From CBDDFQ01 sp965227035 (GTDB taxonomy: Bacteria > Pseudomonadota > Gammaproteobacteria > Burkholderiales > Burkholderiaceae_C), in the NCBI GenBank assembly GCA_965227035.1, contig OZ245724.1, forward strand, positions 3,782,001-3,846,000: a stretch of 64,000 bases of DNA, given 5' to 3'. Every line of letters starts with the position of its first letter. Position 1 is the stretch's first letter. The translations under genes were made by a program, and so were the position numbers. Positions 50,547 through 58,801 of the stretch are shown here, one piece after another. Below the pieces are notes generated by a model. The model did no database searches. It was given only the letters and a program-made list of their open reading frames with translations, and had not been told where the DNA came from.

Positions 50547-51935
50547 CTAAATCGCCCGAACCTTAGATGCACTTGGCCCAAAGCTCCCATACACAACCGG
50601 ACATCGCGCCACGGCCTCGATTCGCTGAATCAAATCTTCGCTGGAACTCACCGCGTCACCCGAATAAACCGGCGACACGCGAGACAGCAATTCGGTCAAG
50701 CCTTGCTGATACTCCAGATCACGCACCTCGCTGGTCATGAGCCTGTCGAACTTGTCTCGCTCCTTAAGTCCCGACGAATCCTCATATCCCACATTCCACC
50801 GAAGCCGAACAGCAGGTTTCTCGAAGACGTCCAGATGACTCAGGAAGATGCCGTCCAACGGTCCGCTGGCATCCACCGCATATCGAAGAAGCACGGCATC
50901 CGGATGGCCGCGCCTGAACGCGCCTTGCCATCCGTCGCCGGTGTTGTGCGGCTCGGCCAGCGCATCGAGCGCTGGGTCGTGCGTGGGTAGCGGGCCTGCG
51001 CCGTGGCGAGTCAAATACGAGCGGAGTATTCCGAAGTGCGACATCTCACGCGCCGAGCCGCTTGCTGCAATCAGACCCAACTCGTGCGCGACTGCGCTTG
51101 CGGCGTTCGGCGCGACGCTGCTCCATGTGGTGTGCGGATGAAATCCCTTCCACTCGTCCAGAAGAATTCCTTGAGCGCCCTCGAAAACCACCGCTGCGCA
51201 TCGTGACAGTCGCACGCCGATATCGGCAGTCGTTCGCGGCGGGCAAATGCGAATCAGCGACGCAACAAGATCGAGCCAACGCGCGGACACGCGATCATCG
51301 GCAAGCAACTGCATCTCCTGCCTCCAAGCTTCGGTTGATTCGCACGATTCACTTGATTCGAAGGATTCTTGAACTTCGCGCAACAAGCTTCCCCGAATAA
51401 CTTCGAGCTTCCCGAGCGCGAGTTCAGCGTGTGCGAGATCGCCATACCGAAGCACCTCGCTTGGCGATTCGATTGAATGGCGCACCGTCTCGCCGACTCC
51501 GACACCGCAAGTGCCATGCGCCGCAGCTCCGCGACTCAGTTCCCTCAATCGACCGGCAGCCTGATGAAACGGCGTGTTCACCAGACACCGTTCGTCGATC
51601 AGAAGTCGTGCAAGAGGATCGTCGCTCACAAGCACCTGCAGCGCGTCGCGCTCGACCAGCAGGGCGGTCGGGTGAACGATGACCGGACTCGCCAGAACGC
51701 CGATCACATCGGGCTGAAGCATGCCCGCGCAGAACTGCGAGAAGGTGTGATGCGATCCGTCATCGAGCACCACGTTGTGGCCGGCCTGCGCGCCACCGTT
51801 GAATCTCACGACCGCCTTTGCATCCCACTCGCGACAAAGAAAATCGGTGAAGAGGCCTTTGCCGCAGTCGCCGAATGCAAGCCCTGTCAACGAAGCGAGC
51901 CGTTGGCCTCGACCCGATTTGCGGAAATCGATCAT
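50547..51935 (-). CDS. Adenylosuccinate-synthetase paralogue (PurA-like)
   Basis: The 462-residue protein aligns over its length with adenylosuccinate synthetase: P-loop GDCGKG (22-27) with the catalytic Asp23, RFNGGAQAGHNVV with His53, GTCGVGVGE (141-149), FEGAQGILLD (251-260), TRHGAGPLPTHD (309-320) and GWQGAFRRGHPDAVLLRYA (335-353). It differs from PurA at several fixed points (GDEGKGK becomes GDCGKGL). PurA proper ligates IMP and aspartate with GTP. Its operon with a pseudokinase and a VWA protein argues that it is not the housekeeping enzyme. The substrate is unknown. The ATG at 51935 removes an unrelated leader. Confidence 0.85.
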   Translation of the reverse strand: MIDFRKSGRGQRLASLTGLAFGDCGKGLFTDFLCREWDAKAVVRFNGGAQAGHNVVLDDGSHHTFSQFCAGMLQPDVIGVLASPVIVHPTALLVERDALQVLVSDDPLARLLIDERCLVNTPFHQAAGRLRELSRGAAAHGTCGVGVGETVRHSIESPSEVLRYGDLAHAELALGKLEVIRGSLLREVQESFESSESCESTEAWRQEMQLLADDRVSARWLDLVASLIRICPPRTTADIGVRLSRCAAVVFEGAQGILLDEWKGFHPHTTWSSVAPNAASAVAHELGLIAASGSAREMSHFGILRSYLTRHGAGPLPTHDPALDALAEPHNTGDGWQGAFRRGHPDAVLLRYAVDASGPLDGIFLSHLDVFEKPAVRLRWNVGYEDSSGLKERDKFDRLMTSEVRDLEYQQGLTELLSRVSPVYSGDAVSSSEDLIQRIEAVARCPVVYGSFGPSASKVRAI

Positions 51936-51960
51936 GTCTCGCGTCGGAAAGGATGCGCTA

Positions 51961-52932
51961 TCAGTCGAAGATTCGTTTCCACCAAGACGGACGCGATGCG
52001 CTTCCCGCCTTCGATGCGTGAACTCGGGGTGCGTTCGGATCGAGCGACACCAGGTACGGCTCGATGCAACGCAACACCGCGCTCGTGCGATCGGCGGGAA
52101 CGCCCGCGCCGCCAAGCGTGCGCGATACCGCACCCAGATCCGGCAGCACGCCTTCGGTCACTGCCACGATGGCTGCTGCCACCGCGCAGGCGTCGTCGGG
52201 CGACTCCATGCAGATCACGTTATCTCCGAGCAGTTGGCGCCAGCGTTTCTCGCAGTTCGCACGCCGGCTCAGATCGGGGATCAGGAAGAACAGGTGGTAC
52301 ATCTCGGAGGCAGCGGCAATCACCTCTTCGATGGGGACGTCCTCGTCGAGCTTCTCTCCGAAGATCGCCTCGACCTGATGATGCGACACGGCGGGGTACG
52401 GCAGCTCGTCGCCGGTCATGAACAGATAGCCGCGCTTCTTGCGCTTGCCCCAGCTGTCGCTGTCGGTGTGTTGCGCGAGTGTGTAGAACGCGAGCTCGTA
52501 GCTTTCGCTGCCGGTGCCGCCTCCGCCACCTTCAAGATAGCTCCAGGTGAGCCATTGATCCATCAACTCGGCGGTCGATTCGAACTGTCCAACCTGAACC
52601 GGGGCGTTGTCCGATGTCGCGTCCCCGATGGCCATGAACATGAGCTGCGCATCTTGAATGCTGCAGTCGCCAAGCAGCTTCATGAATGTCGGCAACTCCT
52701 GCGAGGCGAGGCTGCGTGGGATGTCTCCCATCGATCCGGTCACGTCCAGCGCAAACACCACCGGCAACGATTTTGGATGATCGGTACTGTCACGCGATTC
52801 GCGCAGCTTGAGCCCGTGCGGGCTCATCAGCGGGTGGCATCGCTGCTGCGTGAACACCTCGCCGCCCGATTGCGAAGCGCGGTCTGCCAGAAGCGCCGAA
52901 TGCGCGGCGTGCGAATAATTTCCGTGTCCCAT
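51961..52932 (-). CDS. VWA-domain protein
   Basis: The 323-residue soluble protein has a von Willebrand A domain with an intact metal-ion-dependent adhesion site, DVTGSMG (Asp63, Thr65, Ser67), a second acidic residue in MAIGDATSD and a third in FMTGDELPY. The N-terminal 55 residues (SRDSTDHPKSLP) are outside the domain. VWA proteins form metal-dependent protein contacts. It sits between the pseudokinase (61 bases upstream) and the PurA-like gene (25 bases downstream), suggesting that it scaffolds them. Confidence 0.9.
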   Translation of the reverse strand: MGHGNYSHAAHSALLADRASQSGGEVFTQQRCHPLMSPHGLKLRESRDSTDHPKSLPVVFALDVTGSMGDIPRSLASQELPTFMKLLGDCSIQDAQLMFMAIGDATSDNAPVQVGQFESTAELMDQWLTWSYLEGGGGGTGSESYELAFYTLAQHTDSDSWGKRKKRGYLFMTGDELPYPAVSHHQVEAIFGEKLDEDVPIEEVIAAASEMYHLFFLIPDLSRRANCEKRWRQLLGDNVICMESPDDACAVAAAIVAVTEGVLPDLGAVSRTLGGAGVPADRTSAVLRCIEPYLVSLDPNAPRVHASKAGSASRPSWWKRIFD

Positions 52933-52993
52933 GAATGCAGTTCTCCGGTTTTGTGTTTAGTGTGATGGGGGTAAGAGCGTCTTTTATGAAAGA

Positions 52994-53956
52994 TCAGGGA
53001 AGGACCAAAGGTACGAACCTGGGCGGCCCGAACGCTTCGATCGCGGCACGACCGATGTCCTCGTGCAGCTTGCGCGCACCCGTGCGCCTGCACCAGTTCA
53101 GATCCTCGCTTGCCAGTTGCACCAGCTTCGCAATCGGTGCGGGCACGCCTGCCGGAATACGCGGCTCGTCATCGCGTTGCGAGGCGAGGTCGCCTTCGAG
53201 AATCTGGCGCATGGTCCACGCGAGTTGCTGCAAGTCGATTGCAGGATCGCGACCTTTCTTCGCGTGCGCCCAGCCGACGATGAGCACGCCGTGGTTCTGC
53301 GGATGAACCAACAGATGGCGCGCGTCCAGCTTGCCGTGCGCCCAGCCGTTGTCGTGAACCCATGCCAGCACTTCGAGCGCTCGCCGCCAGATCCAGACGA
53401 CATGCCGCGGATCCGAAACGGTGGGCGCAGCAACTGCAGCATCGAACAAGTTTCCCCAGAACCCGACAGGATGTCGCAGCACCAAAGCAAAACGGTCTTG
53501 CGAGTTCACGTTGCGCGCCACTCCCGAAGACACGAGTTGGGGAATACGCTGAGTGAAATACGCAGCGCCTGCGGTGCGCAGTGAATTCAATTCGTCGAGC
53601 GTGTTGGCCTCACGTTGCAGGGCATCTGCATCTTTGCCGGTACTCGACTCTGCAAGTTTCAAAGTCACCCAGCTCGGATGCATATGAACACGGCGCGCAA
53701 GGTACACCTCGCTGTGCGTGCCACGAGCGATCAGATGGTGTATTGCGTAGCGGTCACCCGATATGGATATCGCATTTGATGAGTTGGCGAGCGAGGCGCG
53801 AGTGCGATCGAACGCAGCACGAAAGTCGGCGCGTCGTACGGTCTCCGCGCCGCGACTCACGGTGGTGCCGCAATAAGTACAAGTGACGGTTCGCCAATAA
53901 GCGGCGCGCGGCAGCGGTGCGGCGCACTGCGGGCAATTCAGAACAACGAAAGTCAT
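52994..53956 (-). CDS. Zinc-ribbon pseudokinase
   Basis: The 320-residue protein starts with a zinc ribbon (C8, C11, C26, C29) and continues with a protein-kinase fold: glycine loop IARGTHSEVYLARR (77-90), ATP-site lysine K100 and glutamate E116. The catalytic loop reads AHGKLDARHLLV (206-217), with HRD changed to HGK and the usual Asn changed to His. The DFG motif is replaced by VGW (227-229). It therefore looks catalytically dead or atypical. It is the first gene of the five-gene set, 87 bases after arsC on the same strand. Confidence 0.85.
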   Translation of the reverse strand: MTFVVLNCPQCAAPLPRAAYWRTVTCTYCGTTVSRGAETVRRADFRAAFDRTRASLANSSNAISISGDRYAIHHLIARGTHSEVYLARRVHMHPSWVTLKLAESSTGKDADALQREANTLDELNSLRTAGAAYFTQRIPQLVSSGVARNVNSQDRFALVLRHPVGFWGNLFDAAVAAPTVSDPRHVVWIWRRALEVLAWVHDNGWAHGKLDARHLLVHPQNHGVLIVGWAHAKKGRDPAIDLQQLAWTMRQILEGDLASQRDDEPRIPAGVPAPIAKLVQLASEDLNWCRRTGARKLHEDIGRAAIEAFGPPRFVPLVLP

Positions 53957-54043
53957 GCGGAAACCTGCCTCCCAACTCGGGAAAGTATCGCACGCGTATG
54001 TTGTTCGAAAGGTGCCGTTACAAGGCTCTGTTCGAACCGTTTT

Positions 54044-54490
54044 TTAACCGACGCGCTTACCGTTTTCGTCGATGACCAATTCGCCATCTTCCTTGGCAAA
54101 AGCGCCTTTCTGCGGCGCAGGAAGAATGTCGAGCACCAGCTCCGACGGCCTGCACACCCTTGTGCCGAGACTCGTCAGCACGATGGGCCGTTCCATCAGG
54201 ATCGGATGCGCGACCATCTGATCGATCAACTCATCGTCTGACCAATGCTCTTCGCCTAACTTGAGTTCGTCGTAAGGCGTTCCTTTTCGGCGAAGTAGAT
54301 CGCGGGGCTTCATCTGCATTTGGTCGAGCAGCGAAACCAGCTTTTCACGACCGGGGGGTGTGACCAGGTATTCGATGATCATTGGTTCCAGGCCGGCGTT
54401 TCGAATCAAGGCGAGAGTGTTGCGGGAGGTGCCGCAATTGGGGTTGTGATAGATGGTGACTTGAGGGGAGGCGGTTGGCATGCGGGCCAT
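54044..54490 (-). CDS. arsC: Glutaredoxin-dependent arsenate reductase
   Basis: The 148-residue protein has the ArsC motif IYHNPNCGTSRNTL with the catalytic cysteine (residue 19), the conserved arginines (R93-type region in MERPIVL and RVCRPSE), and normal length. It reduces arsenate to arsenite with glutathione and glutaredoxin. No arsR, arsB or acr3 is near, so it may serve elsewhere or be isolated. It lies 27 bases after the aldehyde dehydrogenase gene. The ATG three codons later is also possible. Confidence 0.92.
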   Translation of the reverse strand: MARMPTASPQVTIYHNPNCGTSRNTLALIRNAGLEPMIIEYLVTPPGREKLVSLLDQMQMKPRDLLRRKGTPYDELKLGEEHWSDDELIDQMVAHPILMERPIVLTSLGTRVCRPSELVLDILPAPQKGAFAKEDGELVIDENGKRVG

Positions 54491-54517
54491 GGTAACGCGG
54501 CCACATGACCGTCCTGT

Positions 54518-56029
54518 CTATCGCATCACGAAAGGATTTGCGGTTGCGCCACTTGTGTTGACCCAGACACTTTTGGTCTGCAAATATTCTTCGATTGCTG
54601 CCGCGCCGTTCTCGCGGCCAATGCCCGAATCTTTGTAGCCACCGAACGGCGACATGAAGCTGACGGCGCGATAGGTGTTAATCCACACCATGCCGGCCTT
54701 AAGTTTTTCCGACATGCGAAACGCCTTGCCAATATCGCTAGTCCACACGCCAGAGCCAAGGCCGAAGCGCACGTCGTTCGCTTTGCGAACTGCGTCGTGC
54801 TCATCGCTGAATCGAACGATCGACAGCACCGGGCCAAACACCTCCTCTTGTGCAATGCGCATTGAATTATCGACATCCCCAAAAATCGTGGGCTCGATGA
54901 ACCACCCCTCGCCACATTCGGGCGCAGTGCCGACCTTGCCGCCAAGCAACAGCTTCGCGCCTTCTTTTTTTGCGATGTCGATGTAGTCGAGAACCTTCTG
55001 ATATTGCGGGCGTGTAGTGATCGGGCCGACTTGAGTGTCATCCGACATGGGATCTCCCATGCGTGCTGTCCGTGCCATAGCAACAAGTCGGTCCACCACT
55101 TCGTCGTATACCGAGTCCTGAACAAGCAATCGCGATCCTGCAATACAAGTCTGACCACTCGCAGCAAAGATTCCCGAAATTGCACCGTTCACAGCATCTT
55201 CGATGTTCGCGTCAGCAAAGATGATGTTCGGCGATTTGCCGCCTAATTCCAGTCCCACATGTTTGAGCTGACGCGCTGCCGTTTCGTTGATCGAACGCCC
55301 GGTCGAGTCCGCGCCGGTAAAGGTGATTTTTGCAACCAGCGGATGCTCCACCAGCGCGGCACCGACGTCTTTCCCGAAACCGGTAACGACGTTGATGACA
55401 CCCGGCGGGAACCCCGCTTCGTCGAACAGCTTCGCGAATTCAAGAGTCGATGCAGATGTAAATTCGGAAGGCTTCACGACGACCGTGCAACCAGCGGCCA
55501 GAGCAGGCGCGATCTTCCATGTCGCAAGAAGCAGAGGAGAGTTCCAAGGGGTGATTGCCGCCACCACTCCGAGCGGCTCACGACGCGTGAAGTTGAAGTA
55601 CCCCTTCTTGTCAAGCGGCATGACGCGGCCTTCGATCTTGTCCGCCAATCCACCAAAGTAGTAGAACCATTCGGGGATGTAGCGAAGCTGGCCGTGCATC
55701 TCTGCCATGAGTTTGCCGTTGTCGCGCACTTCTATCGAAGCAAGTTTCTTTGCGTCTCTTGCGATCAGATCGCCAACTTTTCGCATAAGCGCGCCGCGTT
55801 GAGTGGCAGTAAGTTCGGACCAGGGGCCACTCGTGAACGCGTGGTGAGCTGACTTCACTGCGGCGTCTACATCGGCTGCATTTCCCTGCGCAATTCGAGT
55901 CCACGCCTCGCCGGTAAACGGGTCGTGCGACTCGAAGAACGCCCCGCTCGATGGAGCGACATCTGCGCCGTCGATCCGATGCATGTATTGCACTTTGCCA
56001 GCTTCCCTTGGGTCGATCTTTGCTGTCAT
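54518..56029 (-). CDS. NAD(P)-dependent aldehyde dehydrogenase
   Basis: The 503-residue enzyme has PWNSP (Asn163 region), the glutamate in LELGGKSPNII (Glu261) and the catalytic Cys295 in SGQTCIAGSR. It oxidises an aldehyde to an acid in the cytoplasm. Close relatives include semialdehyde dehydrogenases of aromatic ring cleavage and betaine-type enzymes; specificity cannot be told. The ATG at 56029 replaces a much longer frame into the hydrolase gene. It follows the hydrolase gene by 29 bases in the catabolic operon. Confidence 0.93.
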   Translation of the reverse strand: MTAKIDPREAGKVQYMHRIDGADVAPSSGAFFESHDPFTGEAWTRIAQGNAADVDAAVKSAHHAFTSGPWSELTATQRGALMRKVGDLIARDAKKLASIEVRDNGKLMAEMHGQLRYIPEWFYYFGGLADKIEGRVMPLDKKGYFNFTRREPLGVVAAITPWNSPLLLATWKIAPALAAGCTVVVKPSEFTSASTLEFAKLFDEAGFPPGVINVVTGFGKDVGAALVEHPLVAKITFTGADSTGRSINETAARQLKHVGLELGGKSPNIIFADANIEDAVNGAISGIFAASGQTCIAGSRLLVQDSVYDEVVDRLVAMARTARMGDPMSDDTQVGPITTRPQYQKVLDYIDIAKKEGAKLLLGGKVGTAPECGEGWFIEPTIFGDVDNSMRIAQEEVFGPVLSIVRFSDEHDAVRKANDVRFGLGSGVWTSDIGKAFRMSEKLKAGMVWINTYRAVSFMSPFGGYKDSGIGRENGAAAIEEYLQTKSVWVNTSGATANPFVMR

Positions 56030-56058
56030 ATCACTGTGTCTCGCGTTGCTTGCTCGTC

Positions 56059-56907
56059 TTACTTTTCGAGCATGAATGCCAGTTCGGGCAGCAGATAGTC
56101 TCTGAAGACCGGATAGTTCTCGACCACCGGGAAATGACCCATGCCCTTCATCTCGGTGAAGTGCGAACCTGGTATTGCGTCCGCAGCTTCCTTTGTGATG
56201 GCTGGTGTGGCCGAGTAGTCGTATTCGCCCGCGAGCAAGCTGACTTTGCACTTCTTCGTGTCGATAGTTTTGATGTGTTCGCGTGCGTCCCAGTCGTAAG
56301 CGTAGAAGCTCACGTCGCCTCGATATACGCCTGGGCCGGACTGAGCGTAATACCACCAGTTTTCACGGCGATTCCGTTCCGGGCTTTGCGGTGCGTTCAA
56401 GCCGAACGTGTAGGTCGCAACGAGTTCGCCGCCATGCACTGCAGGGTGGTGCAGGAAATCGTTGTCGCGTGCTTGCGCATATGCGGTCGTTTCGAGCCCG
56501 ATGATTCCGCGAATCGAGTCCTGGAAATCGCTGGCGATTCGCAGCACGATCGCACCGCCCATTGAGCATCCCATGAACACTGGACGATCAAGCTCTAGAC
56601 CATCCCACACGCTCTTGATTACATCGAGGTAATGCGCGGTTGTGAGGTTGTATTTCTCGAGCCACCATTCGCCCGGGGGTTCGGAGCGACCATGCCACGG
56701 CATGTCGAAGCACACAACCCGGAAGCGCGATGTGACTTCAGGGTCGTTCATTAGGTAACGGTACTGCCGACTGTCGGTGCCTGCAGTGTGGAGACACACT
56801 AGTGGAACGCCGGTGCCCGCCTCTTCGACGAATATGCGATGCGGTACGCCACCGATATCGATGTTGATGTAATAGCCTTTGATCGGCTCGATCTTGCTCT
56901 TGGACAT
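56059..56907 (-). CDS. Alpha/beta hydrolase (meta-cleavage-product type)
   Basis: The 282-residue hydrolase has the oxyanion segment LHTAGTDSRQYRYL (39-52), nucleophile elbow MGCSMGGAI with Ser115, an acid residue in LLAGEYDYSA and histidine in MKGMGHFPVVENYP. It resembles hydrolases of aromatic meta-cleavage pathways and esterases in general. It begins one base after the stop of the small SCP2-like gene, so the two are cotranscribed, with aldehyde dehydrogenase downstream. Confidence 0.92.
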   Translation of the reverse strand: MSKSKIEPIKGYYINIDIGGVPHRIFVEEAGTGVPLVCLHTAGTDSRQYRYLMNDPEVTSRFRVVCFDMPWHGRSEPPGEWWLEKYNLTTAHYLDVIKSVWDGLELDRPVFMGCSMGGAIVLRIASDFQDSIRGIIGLETTAYAQARDNDFLHHPAVHGGELVATYTFGLNAPQSPERNRRENWWYYAQSGPGVYRGDVSFYAYDWDAREHIKTIDTKKCKVSLLAGEYDYSATPAITKEAADAIPGSHFTEMKGMGHFPVVENYPVFRDYLLPELAFMLEK

Positions 56908-56908
56908 C

Positions 56909-57301
56909 TCAAACTCCGTGCATCAGATTCATCATTCGGTGCAGCGCGCGTGCGTTCTGCATGGCATGAAGGGTGTTTCCCTCCATCACAAATTCAGGCA
57001 CTCGCATCAGCATCGCAAAGAAATCGTGATAGAGAGGCGGCGGCTCCGCGCTAAGAAATTTTTCCCACACGATCTGCGGTGCGCGCATCGTGAAATCCGA
57101 GGTTTTGTCGAATTTCGGATTCGATGAGAACTCGGTGATCTTTCCTTCGCGTACAGTGATCGAATGGCGGTCGTCCGCCATACCGAGCGCGATTCGAGCG
57201 TCGAAGTGTTTTCCGATGACTCCCAATTCGGGGTCCGTGTTGACACGCGATTGGTACCGCGTGAACCAGTCTTTATCTGGCAGTGCCACTTTGCTCTCCA
57301 A
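56909..57301 (-). CDS. Small SCP2-like protein
   Basis: The 130-residue protein (DKDWFTRYQSRVNTDPELGVIGKHFDARIALGM; ITVREGKITEF; FTMRAPQIVWEKFL) resembles SCP2/sterol-carrier-like or lipid-binding domains by its pattern, but similarity is weak and I do not claim a function. It lies between the ABC binding protein and the hydrolase in one operon, suggesting a role with the same hydrophobic or aromatic substrate. Confidence 0.65.
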   Translation of the reverse strand: MESKVALPDKDWFTRYQSRVNTDPELGVIGKHFDARIALGMADDRHSITVREGKITEFSSNPKFDKTSDFTMRAPQIVWEKFLSAEPPPLYHDFFAMLMRVPEFVMEGNTLHAMQNARALHRMMNLMHGV

Positions 57302-57346
57302 TTAAAAAGTAATGATCGAAATAAGTCGGCTTCGTGAGGGGGCTTG

Positions 57347-58576
57347 CTATCGCTTCACCCAGATTGGTTTTGCGATCGCTTCCTCTGCAGGGCTAACGGT
57401 TAGGGGTTTGCCACCCTGCCATTGCACAAGCACGACGGGTGCGTCGACGCGGCGGCCGGACGGTTCGAACTTCAGCGATTTACCGGGGAAGAATTGCGCA
57501 GGGCCGTCCGAGCGTGACGTGGCGGATAGCGCTTGCATGACTTTCACGCGATCCCGAGATCCGGCGCGTTCGATAGCGTCTTTCAGTAGCCAAATTTCTC
57601 CGTAGGCAGACAAGGTGTCTTGTGTCCACCAAGGCTCTTTGCTGCGAGTAACCAGGTTGCCGATGATCGCCGCCTGCTTTGCAGAGGGCCAGTTGCCACA
57701 TACGAACATCAAACCCTCGAGCGTTTGCGCGCCGACCACCTGAAGCATTTCGGGAGAGCCGAGATGTGTGCCTTGCCCTATGATCGGCACCCGCCCACGA
57801 CCCAATCCAAGTTCGGTCATCTTGTCGAGAACGAGCTTCGCGTCGGGTACGTTAGTGGAAAAGAACAGCAGGAAATCAGGCCGTGACTGGCGCACCGCTT
57901 GAACCATTGACGTCGCATCCGACAGCGGCGATCCGTAGGTTTCGTCCACGACGATCTTGATGCCGTATTTCTTGATGCCTTCATCGCGCATCCGCTTTGC
58001 GAGCATCTGGCTAACGACTGTGCTATCGCTGATGATCGCGACGGTTTGAGGTTTGCGGCCGATAGCGCGCTGCGCGACCTCCAACACCGCCGGTAACGAC
58101 TCGTCGGCCATGCGTACCGAATCTGGTCCATCTTGCACGACGTACTTGAAGCCTCGCTCGGTAATCTGATTTGCGTACGAGAGCGTGACCCAGGGCAATT
58201 GAGCGCGCTCGGTGACCTCGGTCACAGCGAGCGTAAACGACGAGAGCCATGCGCCGATACCGCCCACCAGATCGGGCTCTTGCGATAGCAAGCGTTGTGC
58301 TGCGTTCTTCGCCTTCTCGACGCTGTCGCCGGCATCGGCGGAAATCAGCCGAATCTTCGCGCCGCCCATCGATTTGATCCCACCTTGTGCATTGATATCC
58401 GCAACTGCGAGCTCTGCACCGGTCTTCATGATCTGACCCGTGCGAGCCCATGCACCGGACAGCGGCGCCACAAGTGCGAGCTTCACTTCGGGAGTTTGGG
58501 CTTGCGAGTAACTGGCGCTTGACAGTCCAGCGGACGCCAGCGTGGCGGAAATGAGGGTACGTCTAGAAATTGGCAT
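57347..58576 (-). CDS. Branched-chain-type ABC transporter binding protein
   Basis: The 409-residue periplasmic protein has a signal peptide with an RR pair (MPISRRTLISATLASAGLSSASYSQA region, residues 1-26) and the LivJ/K-like fold (VKLALVAPLSGAWARTGQIMKTGAELAVADINAQGG). It binds the substrate for the LivH/LivMG/LivF transporter encoded divergently. Many such proteins in Burkholderiales bind aromatic acids instead of amino acids. Its promoter region holds the paired palindromes at 58680-58729. Confidence 0.94.
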   Translation of the reverse strand: MPISRRTLISATLASAGLSSASYSQAQTPEVKLALVAPLSGAWARTGQIMKTGAELAVADINAQGGIKSMGGAKIRLISADAGDSVEKAKNAAQRLLSQEPDLVGGIGAWLSSFTLAVTEVTERAQLPWVTLSYANQITERGFKYVVQDGPDSVRMADESLPAVLEVAQRAIGRKPQTVAIISDSTVVSQMLAKRMRDEGIKKYGIKIVVDETYGSPLSDATSMVQAVRQSRPDFLLFFSTNVPDAKLVLDKMTELGLGRGRVPIIGQGTHLGSPEMLQVVGAQTLEGLMFVCGNWPSAKQAAIIGNLVTRSKEPWWTQDTLSAYGEIWLLKDAIERAGSRDRVKVMQALSATSRSDGPAQFFPGKSLKFEPSGRRVDAPVVLVQWQGGKPLTVSPAEEAIAKPIWVKR

Positions 58577-58679
58577 GGCTTGTCTCCATCGGTTTTTTTA
58601 AAAAGGCTCAGCGCAATGACCCGCAAGCAATCAACAAATGGGATCTGAAGCGAGTGACCTGACGCGATGTCAATAATAT

Positions 58680-58697
58680 TTAATGTACCAACATTAA
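58680..58697. promoter_or_regulatory. Palindromic operator 1
   Basis: TTAATGT-ACCA-ACATTAA is a perfect 7-bp inverted repeat with a four-base spacer. It lies in the divergent gap between the binding protein gene and livH. The second copy is 33 bases away centre to centre, close to three helical turns, so a dimeric regulator could bind both on one face. Confidence 0.8.
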
Positions 58698-58713
58698 GTA
58701 CGGGGTAAAACCC

Positions 58714-58729
58714 TAATGTACCTACATTA
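58714..58729. promoter_or_regulatory. Palindromic operator 2
   Basis: TAATGT-ACCT-ACATTA repeats operator 1 with one base changed in the spacer. It is 73 bases before the livH start at 58802. The GntR regulator at 62760 is the natural candidate to bind, but this is inference. Confidence 0.8.
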
Positions 58730-58801
58730 AGGTAATCAATACGATGCGTTCACTCGGCGGGAAGCATGTCGAGCGGTCCAAAAGAAACCATCGGAGTACG
58801 A

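Noticed and set aside
50547..51935. Housekeeping purA
   Set aside because: Several PurA-invariant residues are changed and the operon partners are a pseudokinase and a VWA protein, not purine genes.
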